A stretch of DNA of 64,000 nt from Chthonomonas sp. (GCA_016788585.1 JAEURP010000006.1:122920-186919); one strand, 5' to 3'. Positions 7,622 through 18,353 are shown, counted from the stretch's first letter. Translations and numbers: made by a program. The notes: generated by a model not told the origin, from the sequence alone.

Positions 7622-9970
7622 TTGAATCCGATTGCTTCCCGCGCCTCGCGCTCAAAATCAAGCCCATTGACAGTTCCCTTATTGCCCGTTCGTGATAACG
7701 TGCACTTCCCCCAATTGGTTGGGACGCTCCTCATTGGCCGAGAAATATCGCTTCGAGCGCTCCAAAGCGCGATTCGAAAGGAGCGCATGGTCCTGGTTGT
7801 TGGACAGCGGGATTTGGCAGTCGATGAACCTCGAGCCGACGATCTTTACCGAATTGGCACCCTGTGCGAAGTAGTCCAGATCATGCCAATGCCAGATGGG
7901 ACGATGCGCGTGATCTTACGGGGATTGAGTAGGGCAAGGGTCGAGCGCTTCATTTTTAAGCGTGGGTTCTACACATCTGAGTATGAGGTTTTGCTGGAGA
8001 AGCAGGCGATTGGACCGGGAAGCGAAGCGCTGCGGCGCGAAGCGATCGAGGAGTTCCAGCAAATCGCATCACTGGGGAAGCAAGTTCCTGTAGAAGTCCT
8101 AGAAGTTCTCCCAAGCATTGACGATACAGGGCACTTGGCGGACTTGATGGCCGACCATCTAACGATTCGGGCTGCAGCTAAACAAGAGCTCCTTGAAGAG
8201 ACTGATTCGGCGCGTCGAATGGAAATGCTCATCCACATTCTCGCTTCGGAGCGCCAGGTCCTTCAACTGCAAAACGACCTTCGCCAGCGCGTCGAAGACG
8301 AGCTGGGAAACACGCAACGTGAATACTATCTTCGTGAGCAACTCAAGATCATCCAAGGCGAGTTGAGCGGTGGTGATGAAGCCTTTAGCCCCGAGAACGA
8401 GGCACTTGCCGGCCTTGTTCGTGAGGCTGGAATGCCTCAAGAAACCCAGGACAAGGCCTTTCAAGAGTTGAAGCGGCTCGAACGGGCACCTAGCAGTTCT
8501 CCTGAGGCGATGGTGATCCGAAACTACTTGGACTGGCTCATCAGCCTCCCCTGGAACACCATAAGCCAAGATCGCCTGGATGTTAAAATCGCCGCCGAAA
8601 TCTTGGATCGCGGTCACTTTGGGCTCGAAAAAGTCAAGGACCGGGTTCTCGATTTCCTAGCGGTGCGGCAGCTTTCGGGATCTCTCCGCGGCCCCATTCT
8701 CTGCTTCGTCGGCCCGCCCGGCGTGGGCAAAACCAGCCTAGGACGGTCGATAGCCGACGCGCTAGGTCGGAAATTCGTACGAATCTCACTCGGCGGGGTT
8801 CGTGACGAGGCCGAAATCCGCGGTCATCGGCGGACCTATGTGGGTTCCATGCCAGGCCGACTCATTCAGGGGATCAAGAACTGCGGGACGAAGAATCCGG
8901 TCTTCATGCTCGACGAAATCGACAAGATGACCTCTGACCTTCGCGGCGACCCAACATCCGCCTTGCTCGAGGCGCTCGACCCGGAACAAAACGAGCACTT
9001 CAGCGACCACTATATCGAGTCTCCCTTTGATCTAAGCGCAGTGATGTTCATCACAACGGCGAATGTAATGGAGAACATCCCTCCCGCTCTTAGAGATCGC
9101 ATGGAGGTCATTCACTTTCGTAGCTATACCGAGCAAGAGAAGTTGGCTATTGCCAAGAAGTTCTTGGTTCCCAAGATGGCAAGTCAACACGGTCTGAAGA
9201 AGACACAGCTCAAAATCGAAGATGCCGCTCTTCAACGACTGGTTCGTGAATACACAAGAGAAAGCGGTGTCCGAAGTTTGGAACGCGAGATTGCGACCGT
9301 GTGTCGAAAGACCGCTCGCCAGATTGCGGAAGGGCGCGTGGCGCGAGTCCACGTTCGTGCGAAAGACCTCCAGGAGTCCCTGGGGAGACCCCGTTACCGC
9401 TACGGCATCGTCAGGGAGAAAGACCAAGTGGGGGCAAGTACCGGACTGGTCTACACGGAGGTCGGCGGTGACATCATTACGATCGAAGCGAGCCTAATGC
9501 CTGCGCTTGGCCCCGAACCAAACGTGCAACTCACCGGTTCACTTGGAAACGTGATGAAAGAGTCCGCGCTAGCGGCGGCAACCTATGCCCGAGAACATAC
9601 CGAGGAGTTTGGCCTTGAGCCCACCTTTGCCCATGATATGCACATCCACGTTCCGGAAGGCGCCGTGCCCAAAGACGGCCCAAGCGCGGGTGTGACGATT
9701 CTTACCGCCATCATCAGCGCTCTTACGGGCCGCGCAGTTCGGCGCGATCTGGCGATGACGGGCGAGATCACGCTTAGGGGCCAGGTGCTCGCTGTTGGTG
9801 GGGTTCGCGAAAAGCTCTTGGCTGCTCACCGAGCAGGGATTCGCGAAATTGTTCTGCCTAAGGAGAACGCTCACGACCTCGACGACCTACCAGCGGGCGT
9901 CCGAGAGCAATTACAGGTTCACTTTGTGCAAACTGTGGACGAGGTCTTGCGCCTCGCCCTGGCTCCATGA
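7622..9970 (+). CDS. lon: ATP-dependent endopeptidase La (Lon)
   Basis: 782 residues from TTG 7622, preceded by TAGGTGATGA. Full-length LonA: N-terminal substrate-recognition domain ([23 protein letters not shown] start to about residue 205), coiled-coil, AAA+ module with Walker [12 protein letters not shown] near residue 362 and Walker [11 protein letters not shown], and a C-terminal peptidase with the catalytic serine in KDGPSAGVT (about 688) and the lysine in [13 protein letters not shown] (about 731). It degrades damaged and regulatory proteins in the cytoplasm. The stop overlaps the next start by ATGA, suggesting coupling with the esterase-like gene. Confidence 0.97.
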   Translation: MNPIASRASRSKSSPLTVPLLPVRDNVHFPQLVGTLLIGREISLRALQSAIRKERMVLVVGQRDLAVDEPRADDLYRIGTLCEVVQIMPMPDGTMRVILRGLSRARVERFIFKRGFYTSEYEVLLEKQAIGPGSEALRREAIEEFQQIASLGKQVPVEVLEVLPSIDDTGHLADLMADHLTIRAAAKQELLEETDSARRMEMLIHILASERQVLQLQNDLRQRVEDELGNTQREYYLREQLKIIQGELSGGDEAFSPENEALAGLVREAGMPQETQDKAFQELKRLERAPSSSPEAMVIRNYLDWLISLPWNTISQDRLDVKIAAEILDRGHFGLEKVKDRVLDFLAVRQLSGSLRGPILCFVGPPGVGKTSLGRSIADALGRKFVRISLGGVRDEAEIRGHRRTYVGSMPGRLIQGIKNCGTKNPVFMLDEIDKMTSDLRGDPTSALLEALDPEQNEHFSDHYIESPFDLSAVMFITTANVMENIPPALRDRMEVIHFRSYTEQEKLAIAKKFLVPKMASQHGLKKTQLKIEDAALQRLVREYTRESGVRSLEREIATVCRKTARQIAEGRVARVHVRAKDLQESLGRPRYRYGIVREKDQVGASTGLVYTEVGGDIITIEASLMPALGPEPNVQLTGSLGNVMKESALAAATYAREHTEEFGLEPTFAHDMHIHVPEGAVPKDGPSAGVTILTAIISALTGRAVRRDLAMTGEITLRGQVLAVGGVREKLLAAHRAGIREIVLPKENAHDLDDLPAGVREQLQVHFVQTVDEVLRLALAP

Positions 9971-12177
9971 TCCTTCCACTACTTGCTGACGTTACACCCG
10001 ACTTTGGCCTGAAGATCGAGGCTATTCTGGCTCGACAGATTCCGCCTCGAACACGGTCGCTCATACGGGTCGATCCCGTCGAGTACGAGGTCATCACCGA
10101 CACTTTGAAGCCTGAGAAGCCATGGGAATCTCGCGCCGTCGATGGTTGGAAGGTAGCCCCAGGGGGATACGTTTGGTACAGAGTCTCTAGCCCGAAGAAG
10201 CAGATATTGCAGCTCAATGTGTCCGGTGCATCCATGGCCTACGTTAATGGCGAGCCGCGGGTTGGCGATGTCTATGCCTATGGCACTTACTTCGTACCCG
10301 TCGTGATGGAGGAGGGAGTCAATGACATTCTTCTTTACGGCTTTCGCGGCGATGCCATGCTGAATTGGCGAAAGCCCGAGGCCGAGATCGAGCTTGATCG
10401 GTTTGATGCCACCTTGCCTGACTTTCGAACAGAAACAAATTCGGCGCAGGGCTATTGGGGCGGCTTTGTTGTGCGAAACAACTCTGATAGGCCTCGAACC
10501 GTGTCTCTTCATTCCGAGCGCGTGCTGGAGCCAGCGAAACAAAAACTCGGAACGGTCACTCGCCTCATCCCGCCGTTGGGGACGATCAAAGTTCCAGTCG
10601 CGATCCCAAATGCCTCGGACTTCAACGTCGTCTTGGGTGAGGGAGAAGAGACCTGGGCTAACAAGACCTTCAAGTTACAAGTCCGGACAGGTGGCGAACC
10701 CTACCGCCGAACTTTTATGAGTCAAATGGATGGAAGCATCCAATACTACGCCATCAATCCAAGCTCTAAGCCAAACCCTCGAGTCGCTGTTTTATCCCTT
10801 CATGGCGCAAGCGTCGAGGCAATTGGGCAAGCCCAGGCATATGGCCAGAAGGATTTCTGCGACATCATTTGCCCAACCAATCGAAGGCCATTTGGATTCA
10901 ACTGGGAAGGAATCGGTCGGCGGGATGCAATAGAGGTCCTTAAAGACGCGACCGGGAAGGCCAACTATGACCGTGACCGGATCATGCTCACGGGGCACTC
11001 GATGGGTGGTCACGGCGCTTGGCATCTGGGTTCGCACTATCCCAACATTTTTGCCGCGGTTGGCCCGTGCGCAGGCTGGATTTCGTTCGACACTTATGCT
11101 GGCGGAGCGAATTATGACCTCGAAAATCCGGTTCAAAAACTGCTAGCACGGGGCAACAACAGTTCGAATCCGCTGCTGCTGAAGGAGAATTTCGCTCTCT
11201 ACAAGTCGGTTTATATTCATCATGGTGGTGCAGACGAGACGGTGCCCGTTACCGAGGCGCGTCGCATGCGAGATGAACTAAACGGCCTTGCAAAAGTCGA
11301 CTACAACGAGGTCCCTGGCGGAGGGCATTGGTTCGACAATGACCCGGCTCCTGGCGCGGATAGCGTGGACTGGAAACCAATGTTCGATGTTTTTCGAACG
11401 GCCCGAAAAACAGACCCCGTTGCAGCCCGAAAGATTGACTTCCGAACTATGGACGTCGATATCAATGCCAGCTTTGGGCTAGGCAATGTCTTGGCGCAGA
11501 CAGTTCCGTTCGAGTTAACGCGAATCCAAGCTTCTCTCGACTCCAAGGGATGGAGCGTCACAACAACAAATGCGAGCCGCCTCTGGATTAACAGGACTGG
11601 ACCAATTGCCCTAGACGGCAAGACCTTGATTGTGAAGTACGGCGATGTTTTGACCAAGAGTGATGACGGCTGGGCTATAGAAGGCTTCGACCATACGAGC
11701 CGCCATGGCATGACTGCGGCATACTCCCAGTACGTTCTTTGGGCGGGCCCATGGAACTCGCCCATTGCGGAAGAGGCGGGCCTTTGGCGGCTCGTGCGCT
11801 ATCACCTCGAGCAGCTTTGGTACCGCGCTAATGCTACGCCGCGCTTAGTAAGTATCGAGGAAGCCCGAAGATCGCCATTCAACTTCTGGAACTACACTTT
11901 CATCGACGCAAATGATGATCGCGCCACATTCTCGTCGGAACTGGGCGACGTCGGACCTTCGAGACGCATGCAGGTGATCATGAGTGGTTACTCTAAGAAG
12001 GGGGTTCGGCTGATGGAGCGATTCCCCTTGCTCAGCCCAGGCATTCCCTATCCAGACTGGTTTGCCACTAACATTGGGCTACTGCAAGGTAAGGCTAAGC
12101 ACACTCAAGCGGGCTACTATGCTCCCTCGGGCAACAAGTTCGAGACATTGGTGTCCAGCGATTCGTTTCCGAACTAG
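9967..12177 (+). CDS. Alpha/beta-hydrolase (prolyl-oligopeptidase/esterase-like)
   Basis: 736 residues; ATG 9967 overlaps the lon stop by ATGA. The middle carries a full hydrolase triad: nucleophile in [19 protein letters not shown] context ([11 protein letters not shown], Ser about 345), aspartate in [11 protein letters not shown] (about 422) and histidine in PGGGHWF (about 454). This order and the [12 protein letters not shown] helix before it resemble esterases and S9-like peptidases that act on carbohydrate esters or peptides. The N-terminal 250 residues are beta-rich ([23 protein letters not shown]) and the C-terminal 260 are not recognised. There is only a weak hydrophobic start (MILPLLADV), so export is uncertain. 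Substrate unknown. Confidence 0.75.
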   Translation: MILPLLADVTPDFGLKIEAILARQIPPRTRSLIRVDPVEYEVITDTLKPEKPWESRAVDGWKVAPGGYVWYRVSSPKKQILQLNVSGASMAYVNGEPRVGDVYAYGTYFVPVVMEEGVNDILLYGFRGDAMLNWRKPEAEIELDRFDATLPDFRTETNSAQGYWGGFVVRNNSDRPRTVSLHSERVLEPAKQKLGTVTRLIPPLGTIKVPVAIPNASDFNVVLGEGEETWANKTFKLQVRTGGEPYRRTFMSQMDGSIQYYAINPSSKPNPRVAVLSLHGASVEAIGQAQAYGQKDFCDIICPTNRRPFGFNWEGIGRRDAIEVLKDATGKANYDRDRIMLTGHSMGGHGAWHLGSHYPNIFAAVGPCAGWISFDTYAGGANYDLENPVQKLLARGNNSSNPLLLKENFALYKSVYIHHGGADETVPVTEARRMRDELNGLAKVDYNEVPGGGHWFDNDPAPGADSVDWKPMFDVFRTARKTDPVAARKIDFRTMDVDINASFGLGNVLAQTVPFELTRIQASLDSKGWSVTTTNASRLWINRTGPIALDGKTLIVKYGDVLTKSDDGWAIEGFDHTSRHGMTAAYSQYVLWAGPWNSPIAEEAGLWRLVRYHLEQLWYRANATPRLVSIEEARRSPFNFWNYTFIDANDDRATFSSELGDVGPSRRMQVIMSGYSKKGVRLMERFPLLSPGIPYPDWFATNIGLLQGKAKHTQAGYYAPSGNKFETLVSSDSFPN

Positions 12178-12217
12178 TTGCGGGGAACCGATCTTTGTGT
12201 AGAGAAGTACTGTCGTT

Positions 12218-13006
12218 ATGGGAACTAGAATTTCGCGACGATACTTCCTAGGACTCCTGCCCGCGAGCTTTCTCATGCCCCAGATTTCGCACTCACAGAG
12301 TTCAAAACAAATGGCCATACACCCCGAATTCCCCGCCCAAGATCCTGACCTTGTCCGGCAAACCGTGGGCTCCTCACACTGGAACTTAGAGAAAGTGAAG
12401 GAACTCGTCGGACGATCACCTGCCCTAGCCAATGCGGCTTGGGATTGGGGATTCGGCGATTGGGAAACGGCAATCGGAGCAGCCTCGCACACCGGACAGG
12501 CCGAGATCGCAGAGTTTCTCATGGCAAACGGTGCGCGACCAGACATCTTTACTTTTGCGATGCTTGGACACCTCGACGCCCTGAAGGCAGCGATCAAAGC
12601 TCAACCCGGAATTCAGAGGACCCCAGGGCCGCATGGCATCTCACTACTCGACCATGCGAAGAACAGCGAGCGGGGTGAAAAGGTTGCCGAATACCTAGAG
12701 TCTCTTGGCGATGCCGACCCAAACCCGGTCAGCCTATCGACCACCGATTCAGAGAAGCAGGCCTTTCTGGGATCTTATCGCTTTGGAGAAACTGAAAAGG
12801 ACGTCATTTCGATCACCCTGAGTAAGGAAGGGACATTGCAATTTGAATGCAGGGGCAGGCTTTGTCGGCTCCATCGCGTAGAGGCCAATGCTTACGCTCC
12901 CGCTGGATCTCCTCACGTTAGGCTGCGCTTTGCGGTGGTCGAAGGAAAGGCAGTAAGCCTAACTGCCCACGACCCCGAACCGTTAGTAATCGCCAAGCGC
13001 ATTTGA
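12218..13006 (+). CDS. Tat-exported ankyrin-repeat protein
   Basis: 262 residues from ATG 12218. The start MGTRISRRYFLGLLPASFLM fits a twin-arginine signal (SRRYFLG followed by a hydrophobic run and a small-residue stretch), so export in folded form is likely. Residues about 50-165 hold two or three ankyrin-type repeats (LEKVKELVGRSPALANA, AIGAASHTGQAEIAEFLMAN, HGISLLDHAKN). The C-terminal 90 residues form a beta-rich unit (FLGSYRFGETEKDVISITLS) that could be a small lipocalin-like or DUF barrel. The gene is 40 nt after the esterase and on the same strand; function unknown. Confidence 0.65.
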   Translation: MGTRISRRYFLGLLPASFLMPQISHSQSSKQMAIHPEFPAQDPDLVRQTVGSSHWNLEKVKELVGRSPALANAAWDWGFGDWETAIGAASHTGQAEIAEFLMANGARPDIFTFAMLGHLDALKAAIKAQPGIQRTPGPHGISLLDHAKNSERGEKVAEYLESLGDADPNPVSLSTTDSEKQAFLGSYRFGETEKDVISITLSKEGTLQFECRGRLCRLHRVEANAYAPAGSPHVRLRFAVVEGKAVSLTAHDPEPLVIAKRI

Positions 13007-13007
13007 A

Positions 13008-13038
13008 TTTTCACAAAATAGTGAAAACTGGGTAGAAT
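13008..13038 (+). promoter_or_regulatory. mqnC promoter with overlapping inverted repeat
   Basis: -35 TTCACA (13010-13015), 17-bp spacer, -10 TAGAAT (13033-13038), then the ATG at 13048. The transcript would begin about 2-3 nt before the start codon. An inverted repeat TTTTCAC-N6-GTGAAAA (13008-13014 with 13021-13027) covers the -35 box and could be a repressor operator. Confidence 0.55.
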
Positions 13039-13047
13039 AGGTTCGAA

Positions 13048-14133
13048 ATGGCAACCATTGCGACTCCAGAAATCACGATCGACACGATCGCGGAGAAGGT
13101 GTTTGCCAATGAGCGAATTAGCCCAGAAGATGCCCTTTTCCTCTACCGGCATCCGAATTTGCTGGAGCTGGCGACGCTGGCGAACCACCGACGTCAACAA
13201 CGCGTTCCGGGACGGACGGTCACGTACATCATCGGTCGCATCCTCAACTACACCAACGTGTGCTGGGTGCGGTGTAAGTTCTGCGCTTTTTACCGTGTTC
13301 CCAATCACGCAGAGGGTTACCTGCTCAGCGACGAGGAGATTCTTTCCAAGGTCGGCGATACCGTCGAGAAGGGCGGGATTGAGATTCTCTTTCAGGGCGG
13401 GCTGAATCCGAAGCTGAAGATCGATTACTACGAGGGCATTTTCAGCAAGATCATGGCGGCGTATCCGAACGTGATTCTGCATGCGCTGAGCCCGGCGGAG
13501 ATCATTTACATTGCCCACATCAGTAAGCTGACAGTTCGAGATACATTGAGCCGGCTGAAGACGGCCGGATTGCACTCGATCCCTGGAGCGGGCGGTGAGA
13601 TTCTCGTTGATCGGGTTCGCAAAATCATCGCGCCTTACAAAGACACGACTGACGAGTGGCTGCGTTGCATGCGCGAGGCGAGTTCTCTGGGCATTCGCAG
13701 TACGGCGAGCATGATGTTTGGCCACGTCGAGACGCTAGAGGATCGCATCGAACACCTCGGTAGGATTCGTGATTTGCAGGATGAGTGCGCGCCGTTCCGC
13801 GCCTTCATTAGTTGGAACTTTCAGCCTGAGGACACCAACCTGCCCATCGCGCACAAGGCGAGCGGTGCCGACTACTTGCGCACCGTAGCCGTTTCGCGCA
13901 TCTTCCTCGACAACATTGACAACTTCCAAGTTTCGATCCTGACGCAGGGGCCAAAGATTGCTCAGGCGGCTCTGAACTATGGGGCCAATGACTTCGGCTC
14001 GATCATGATTGAAGAGAACGTCGTGAGCGCAGCCGGCAATAAGTTCATCCTGAACACGGAAGAGTTCGAGCGCGTGATCTCTGATGCGGGATATGAGCCG
14101 GCGCGGCGAAACACTCGGTACGAGTTGGTTTAA
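13048..14133 (+). CDS. mqnC: Cyclic dehypoxanthinyl futalosine synthase (radical SAM)
   Basis: 361 residues from ATG 13048. The radical-SAM cluster motif is CWVRCKFC (Cys72, Cys76, Cys79), in the context NYTNVCWVRCKFCAFYR, which is diagnostic for MqnC of the futalosine route to menaquinone. Other family segments are EILFQGGLNPKL, HALSPAEI, GLHSIPGAGGEIL and FISWNFQPEDTNL. It closes the ring of dehypoxanthine futalosine using SAM and a 4Fe-4S cluster in the cytoplasm. None of mqnA, mqnB, mqnD or mqnE is adjacent. Its stop shares TTAA with the convergent CBM9-like gene. Confidence 0.95.
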   Translation: MATIATPEITIDTIAEKVFANERISPEDALFLYRHPNLLELATLANHRRQQRVPGRTVTYIIGRILNYTNVCWVRCKFCAFYRVPNHAEGYLLSDEEILSKVGDTVEKGGIEILFQGGLNPKLKIDYYEGIFSKIMAAYPNVILHALSPAEIIYIAHISKLTVRDTLSRLKTAGLHSIPGAGGEILVDRVRKIIAPYKDTTDEWLRCMREASSLGIRSTASMMFGHVETLEDRIEHLGRIRDLQDECAPFRAFISWNFQPEDTNLPIAHKASGADYLRTVAVSRIFLDNIDNFQVSILTQGPKIAQAALNYGANDFGSIMIEENVVSAAGNKFILNTEEFERVISDAGYEPARRNTRYELV

Positions 14134-14831
14134 GAGCACGTTGAAACAAACTCGACATAGCCCCACATTTCGGGTTGGTGCATGTCGATCACGCCCTGGG
14201 GGCTCCAGACCCAATTGCCCTCGGCAACTCCCCTCCGTTTCACAATCTTGCCCTCAACCACATAGGTCTCCCATTGAACGCGGCTGAAGTTCACTCGCCA
14301 GGTTTCGCCGTGAGTGGGCCGGGAATGCCCATCAAAGCACGACCAAGGAAAGGCAATATCGACCCCCCAACCGCGATCGATAGTCGTAGGATCATTGATC
14401 ACCCCATCTATTGCGACGGCGACCCTTGCATTGCTTTCCCATGAGTTATCGGCAGAGCCTCCGTCGCGGTAGGGCTTCTCAAGAAATAGATCCCAAGTCG
14501 TACCAAAGGCATTGACTTCGAACTCGAAGTAACGCAAGGCATCGCCATCAGGGTCGATGAATACTTCGAAGTCATTGTCTTGAAAGATCACGCTGTCGTG
14601 TTCGGTCAGGGTTGCCCAAACGCAGGGCTCCTCCATCCACGCGTGAACATAGAAGAAGTCGTCGTCCCAGAGCATTTTGGCGCGAGTCTCGAAAGCGGGC
14701 TCCCTCTTAGATGGGCCTTCGATGTCTAGAAAGAGGTCAGTCCAATCGGCGGACTGCCAAGCCCAATCGTCTCCCCAACCGGTTAAGGCTGGCGTTCCAC
14801 GGCGGCAAGAATATCGAAGTGGCTCTAACAA
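14130..14831 (-). CDS. Carbohydrate-binding family 9-like protein
   Basis: 233 residues from TTG 14831, which starts 6 nt after the stop of the upstream prepilin gene. The pattern matches CBM9-like / DOMON-type beta sandwiches: an ALTGWGDDWAWQSADWTDLF start, then KMLWDDDFFYVHAWM, a central DSVIFQDNDFEVFIDPDGD (calcium-loop like), WDLFLEKPYRDGG, and WGVDIAFPW followed by GETWRVNFSRVQW. This fold binds sugars in plant-cell-wall enzymes. No signal peptide or catalytic domain is present, so it may be cytoplasmic or travel with a partner. The tight coupling to a prepilin gene is the only context. Ends on a TTAA shared with mqnC. Confidence 0.8.
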   Translation of the reverse strand: MLEPLRYSCRRGTPALTGWGDDWAWQSADWTDLFLDIEGPSKREPAFETRAKMLWDDDFFYVHAWMEEPCVWATLTEHDSVIFQDNDFEVFIDPDGDALRYFEFEVNAFGTTWDLFLEKPYRDGGSADNSWESNARVAVAIDGVINDPTTIDRGWGVDIAFPWSCFDGHSRPTHGETWRVNFSRVQWETYVVEGKIVKRRGVAEGNWVWSPQGVIDMHQPEMWGYVEFVSTCS

Positions 14832-14837
14832 TGCGGA

Positions 14838-15737
14838 CTACTTAACGTCCCACATGTACTCTTCTTGGTTAGTCATCGCAACCGAACTGGCGGCGATCCC
14901 CTTTTTCCAATTCGTACCCTTAGCGACGAATTCAGGTGGGTAAGCCTTGACGGAGGAATCCGACATCAGCACGATCGCCTTGCCATGAGCACGAAGTGCT
15001 GTGCCGCCAGTCTCCTTACCTTCCTCCCAAGTGCGCGGAGCCACGTTGCTCGCCCAGCCTGGGTTCAAACCCCAGCGGTGCAAGGTGAAGCAATAGCTGT
15101 TGTGGGGGTCAGGTTGTCCGGTCAGCCCTGACGTATTGCAGAAAGGCGGCTGAGCCAAATTCGCCATCCATAAGCCACCCGTTGGCTGAATGTAGTCGAG
15201 GAGCCCTAGACGAGCGCGCTTGGTGACAACAAGTACGGTTCGTGCAGGATCGGCAATCGTCGTTAAGGTAATTGGCTTCGCAATAAAGTAGGGCGATGCT
15301 GCCATCGAGGGACTATGCACTGTGTATGCGTAAGCGTATTGCGTGCACACCATTCGAATTTGATTCAACAAGTCTGGCCGGTTGGCTAGATCGGCACTGC
15401 AGCTTCCGTTCGATTCGGGTCGCGTCGTGGGGTCCTGCATGATCATGCCCGTATTCTTATGATAATCGCGAATGAGCCAAGACCAAGGTTCATAAAGGAT
15501 GCCGCTGTAGGACCAGTAACTACCCGGTCGACCTGACGTGGCAACTAGCACCTGCGTATCGTCATAGTCATTCGCGTATAGCATCAAGGCATTGCCGTTC
15601 TGCTTGAGGTTGCTAATACTTGCGGTGACCATTGCTGCCCGCTTCGCCTGGGCAAAGACCGGGAACAAGATGGCAGCCAAAATGGCGATGATCGCGATAA
15701 CGACCAAAAGTTCGATAAGCGTAAACGCGCGGCGCAT
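14838..15737 (-). CDS. Prepilin-type protein 1 (type II pseudopilin-like)
   Basis: 299 residues from ATG 15737, preceded by GTAGGAGC as ribosome binding site. The leader is MRRA, cut before [16 protein letters not shown], followed by [13 protein letters not shown]: a class III signal with Glu+5. The rest is a large globular domain with [11 protein letters not shown] (calcium-like acidic loop), and ends with [20 protein letters not shown], a variant of the H-x-DG tail domain known from Planctomycetota, Lentisphaerae and Armatimonadota. Such proteins are processed by a prepilin peptidase and assembled at or held in the membrane. The next gene is a CBM9-like protein, 6 nt downstream. Confidence 0.88.
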   Translation of the reverse strand: MRRAFTLIELLVVIAIIAILAAILFPVFAQAKRAAMVTASISNLKQNGNALMLYANDYDDTQVLVATSGRPGSYWSYSGILYEPWSWLIRDYHKNTGMIMQDPTTRPESNGSCSADLANRPDLLNQIRMVCTQYAYAYTVHSPSMAASPYFIAKPITLTTIADPARTVLVVTKRARLGLLDYIQPTGGLWMANLAQPPFCNTSGLTGQPDPHNSYCFTLHRWGLNPGWASNVAPRTWEEGKETGGTALRAHGKAIVLMSDSSVKAYPPEFVAKGTNWKKGIAASSVAMTNQEEYMWDVK

Positions 15738-15785
15738 AATTAAAGCTCCTACGTTCTTATCTTACAGTTTTTTTCGCGAAAGTGC

Positions 15786-16742
15786 TTAATCTTCTGATTG
15801 CGACGAACGATGTTGCGTTTCAATCCGTCGGATCGTGCCCGTATCGCTGGTCATAACGATCGATTCGGTGTACGCCAATCCTCTGCGGTATCGCACGCCT
15901 CGAAGCAAGTCACCGCTGGTTACACCCGTGGCCGAAAACATGACGTCGCCACTCGCAAGGTCATTGGCGGTCAGAGTTCGGTCGAGGTCACCTTTCACCA
16001 TTCTCTCCGCTCGGGCGCGTTGCTCATCGTTGGTGAAGACTAGGCGTGCCTGCATTTCGCCACCGACGCACTGCACGGCGGCCGCTGTGATGACGCCTTC
16101 TGGTGCGCCTCCAATGCCCATGAGGGCGTCCACGCCTGAGTCTGGATTGAGCGCCGCGATCGCTATCGAGAGGTCGCCGTCGCCGATTAAGTGGACTCGC
16201 GCTCCGACGTCGCGTATATCTTTGATGATCTGCTCATGTCGGGGTCGCTCTAGGATGCCGATCGTGATTTCATCAATATCCTTCCCGAGCGCCTTGGCCA
16301 TGAGCCTCACATTGACTCGAACTGGAAGCGTGATGTCTACCACGCCTTTGCAATCAGCACCAACAACGAGCTTGTCCATGTAGCAGTCGGGGGCATGCAT
16401 AAGGAAGCCCTTGCCCTCGACGGCGGCAGCAAGTACGGCGATCGCGTTCGGTACGCCATTCGCGCACAGGTTGGTGCCTTCAAGAGGGTCTACCGCGATC
16501 TGGACGACCGGGCCGGTTCCGGTGCCGACCTTCTCGCCGATATAGAGCATCGGTGCCTCGTCGCGTTCACCTTCGCCGATCACGATGGTGCCGTCAATAT
16601 TCATCTCGCCGAGCCGTGCGCGCATTCCTGTGCAGGCGGCATCATCGGCTGAGGCGCGGTCGCCCTTCCCTACCCACGGCGCGCAAGCGAGTGCGGCGGA
16701 TTCGGTCACGCGAAGAAAGTCGAGGTGAAGGTTATAGTCCAT
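15786..16742 (-). CDS. glpX: Fructose-1,6-bisphosphatase class II
   Basis: 318 residues from ATG 16742, the usual size. Motifs: IDGTIVIGEGERDEAPMLYI, VQIAVDPLEGTNLCA for metal and substrate binding, and GIGGAPEGVITAAAVQC. It removes the 1-phosphate from fructose-1,6-bisphosphate in gluconeogenesis, in the cytoplasm, with divalent metal ions. It stands between two prepilin units but has its own spacing (89 nt and 48 nt) and a terminator hairpin lies upstream at 16787, so it is probably transcribed separately. tpiA of the same pathway is at 24021, not linked. Confidence 0.96.
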   Translation of the reverse strand: MDYNLHLDFLRVTESAALACAPWVGKGDRASADDAACTGMRARLGEMNIDGTIVIGEGERDEAPMLYIGEKVGTGTGPVVQIAVDPLEGTNLCANGVPNAIAVLAAAVEGKGFLMHAPDCYMDKLVVGADCKGVVDITLPVRVNVRLMAKALGKDIDEITIGILERPRHEQIIKDIRDVGARVHLIGDGDLSIAIAALNPDSGVDALMGIGGAPEGVITAAAVQCVGGEMQARLVFTNDEQRARAERMVKGDLDRTLTANDLASGDVMFSATGVTSGDLLRGVRYRRGLAYTESIVMTSDTGTIRRIETQHRSSQSED

Positions 16743-16786
16743 GGGTCGTCATTCGCCTTTGAAGCGACGGGGATAGTTTAGCAAAA

Positions 16787-16812
16787 TGCCCGCCTCCGTG
16801 CGGAGGCGGGCA
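16787..16812 (-). terminator. Intrinsic terminator after prepilin/lipoprotein pair 2
   Basis: A GC-rich 12-bp stem TGCCCGCCTCCG with its complement (16787-16798 and 16801-16812), turning on 2-4 nt. Read on the minus strand it is followed by TTTTGC, as expected for the end of the transcript that includes the gene at 16832. Confidence 0.8.
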
Positions 16813-16831
16813 CTTCTATTTTCTTCAGACC

Positions 16832-17002
16832 TTATCGGTCTTCTCGGCTATCCGAGTAAGTCCCTTCCGCCTTTGCAGCGCGGTCGGCTTCGCTTTCTTT
16901 GCCGAAGCTCTTGGCGTCACCGTCCGAGACCTCGGTCGACTGGCAACCCATGATTAGGGTCATGAAGGCGCAGGCGAGGCCAAGGCCAATCAGTCTCTTC
17001 AC
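16832..17002 (-). CDS. Small lipoprotein coupled to prepilin 2
   Basis: 56 residues from GTG 17002. The start overlaps the stop of the prepilin gene as GTGA, so translation is probably coupled; the ATG 18 nt further upstream lies inside the prepilin coding end. The sequence [20 protein letters not shown] is a short lipoprotein signal with lipobox LIMGC. The mature part (about 35 residues) is charged and small: [20 protein letters not shown] second gene of the same type and position is at 18096. No known family; function unknown. Confidence 0.75.
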   Translation of the reverse strand: MKRLIGLGLACAFMTLIMGCQSTEVSDGDAKSFGKESEADRAAKAEGTYSDSREDR

Positions 17003-17970
17003 TGAGTTCCGAGCCCCCACAGCGGATAGTTAATCGCCATGTTAACGGCTGTGCCATTGGGAACGACGTAGGCGTTTGAAGGCGAGGTGGGTCGACAATT
17101 CGTACTGTAGGGTGATGCAGATGCCGGGAACCCAGTCCCACTGGTTACGTACTCAGCAACTCGTGGGGTTCGGCCCAAGAAATTGTCAACCGAGTAGAAC
17201 TTAGCGCTACCATCGGCCATGCCAGTGATTACACCTTGGTGCGGACCTGCGCCAACGGAATCGATGGCTTGCGGGGTAACGATGGTGCAGTTATTCGCGC
17301 CGGTCACCTTATAGAACTGCGCCGCCCAGAACTCTCGGATAGCGAGGGGATAGACGTTCTCAATTGTCTTGCCCGGATCATCACCAGTCGTGATGCCTTG
17401 ATTGTCGCCGCGTGCCAGGAAGGGAGCAGCATAGCTGTTCGGGTGCTCGAGGAGCAACATCGCGCCCGATGGGTTGGGGACGGCGCTAGTGCTTCCACCA
17501 TACCAAGGAATGCTGCTGTACCCGCTCGTCTCCGCGCCGATCATGGCGAGGTTTACGACAAACGAATTGAGAAGCTGACCATTCGTGCTCCATTGAGTTC
17601 GATCGTATTGGCGAAGCGGGTGCATGAAGATCTCGTGCGACTTGATGTAAGGCTTCACATACTTCTGCCAAGTCTGCCAAGTCATGCTGTGAGAAAATCC
17701 ATTGGCACCACCGCATCGGAGGGTCGTCCCAACGTTAAGGGCTGGATTTAGCGAAGAATTTAATTCGCAACCGCGGCGACGTGGATAGAGATCGTCGTGA
17801 TCGGTGGCGTACATGATGAACGCGAGGCCGATCTGCTTCTGATTACTGATGCCGGCGGTCTTCTTCGCAGCCGTTCGAGCTTGGGCGAAAACAGGGAAAA
17901 GGATAGCCGCTAGGATCGCGATGATGGCAATCACGACCAGCAGTTCGATAAGGGTAAATGCGCGCTTCAT
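16999..17970 (-). CDS. Prepilin-type protein 2
   Basis: 323 residues from ATG 17970. Leader MKRA, then [16 protein letters not shown] and [15 protein letters not shown]. The globular domain is related to prepilin 3 (18353): both have [12 protein letters not shown] or [23 protein letters not shown] or [11 protein letters not shown], a GMADGSAKF or GFVDGHAKH loop, and both end with INYPLWGLG. The H-x-DG part here is [12 protein letters not shown]. Processing by a prepilin peptidase and inner-membrane anchoring are expected. A lipoprotein gene starts on the stop codon. Cysteines (six in the body) suggest disulfides outside the cytoplasm. Confidence 0.88.
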   Translation of the reverse strand: MKRAFTLIELLVVIAIIAILAAILFPVFAQARTAAKKTAGISNQKQIGLAFIMYATDHDDLYPRRRGCELNSSLNPALNVGTTLRCGGANGFSHSMTWQTWQKYVKPYIKSHEIFMHPLRQYDRTQWSTNGQLLNSFVVNLAMIGAETSGYSSIPWYGGSTSAVPNPSGAMLLLEHPNSYAAPFLARGDNQGITTGDDPGKTIENVYPLAIREFWAAQFYKVTGANNCTIVTPQAIDSVGAGPHQGVITGMADGSAKFYSVDNFLGRTPRVAEYVTSGTGFPASASPYSTNCRPTSPSNAYVVPNGTAVNMAINYPLWGLGTQ

Positions 17971-18045
17971 TGGGCTCTGACAGATACTTCAGGCAGTCGC
18001 CCAAAGTTGCTTCTTGATTATTTACTTTGCGCCACGACAAAAGCA

Positions 18046-18075
18046 AGATTCTGCCTCAGAACAGAAGCAGAATCT
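18046..18075 (-). terminator. Intrinsic terminator after prepilin/lipoprotein pair 3
   Basis: AGATTCTGC (18046-18054) and GCAGAATCT (18067-18075) form a 9-bp stem around a 12-nt loop. On the minus strand it is followed by AGCTT-like and TTGCTTTTG sequence, giving a modest T-tract. It lies in the 125-nt gap between the two pairs. Confidence 0.55.
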
Positions 18076-18095
18076 AGCAAAAGGCCCAAGCCTGA

Positions 18096-18353
18096 TTAAC
18101 GGGGAGTTGGCCCTTCGGGGGCGCCTGGCTGGCCACGTTGGGCCTCTGAAGCTCGGCCCTGAGCTTCGTACTGCTTGTCGCGCTCTTGCGCGGCTTTGTA
18201 CTCGTCTAGCTTCCCTTCCTTTGCAAGCTCGGCTTCCATCGAAGCCTGATCCTGCTTGGGAAAGGCGGCGTCCGTCTCACTCTTGCCAATCGCCCCGGGG
18301 GTGCAGCCGGCCATGGCGACCATACATCCGACTAGGCAGATGAGTTGCTTCAT
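18096..18353 (-). CDS. Small lipoprotein coupled to prepilin 3
   Basis: 85 residues from ATG 18353, which overlaps the prepilin stop as [22 protein letters not shown] is a lipoprotein signal with lipobox AMAGC. The mature part is hydrophilic and helix-prone, with SETDAAFPKQDQASMEAELA and KEGKLDEYKAAQERDKQYEA, and a proline/glycine-rich end (PGAPEGPTPR). It shares its position, lipobox and the pattern S-x-x-DA-x-F-x-K with the lipoprotein at 16832. Probable partner of the prepilin upstream; no known family. Confidence 0.78.
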   Translation of the reverse strand: MKQLICLVGCMVAMAGCTPGAIGKSETDAAFPKQDQASMEAELAKEGKLDEYKAAQERDKQYEAQGRASEAQRGQPGAPEGPTPR

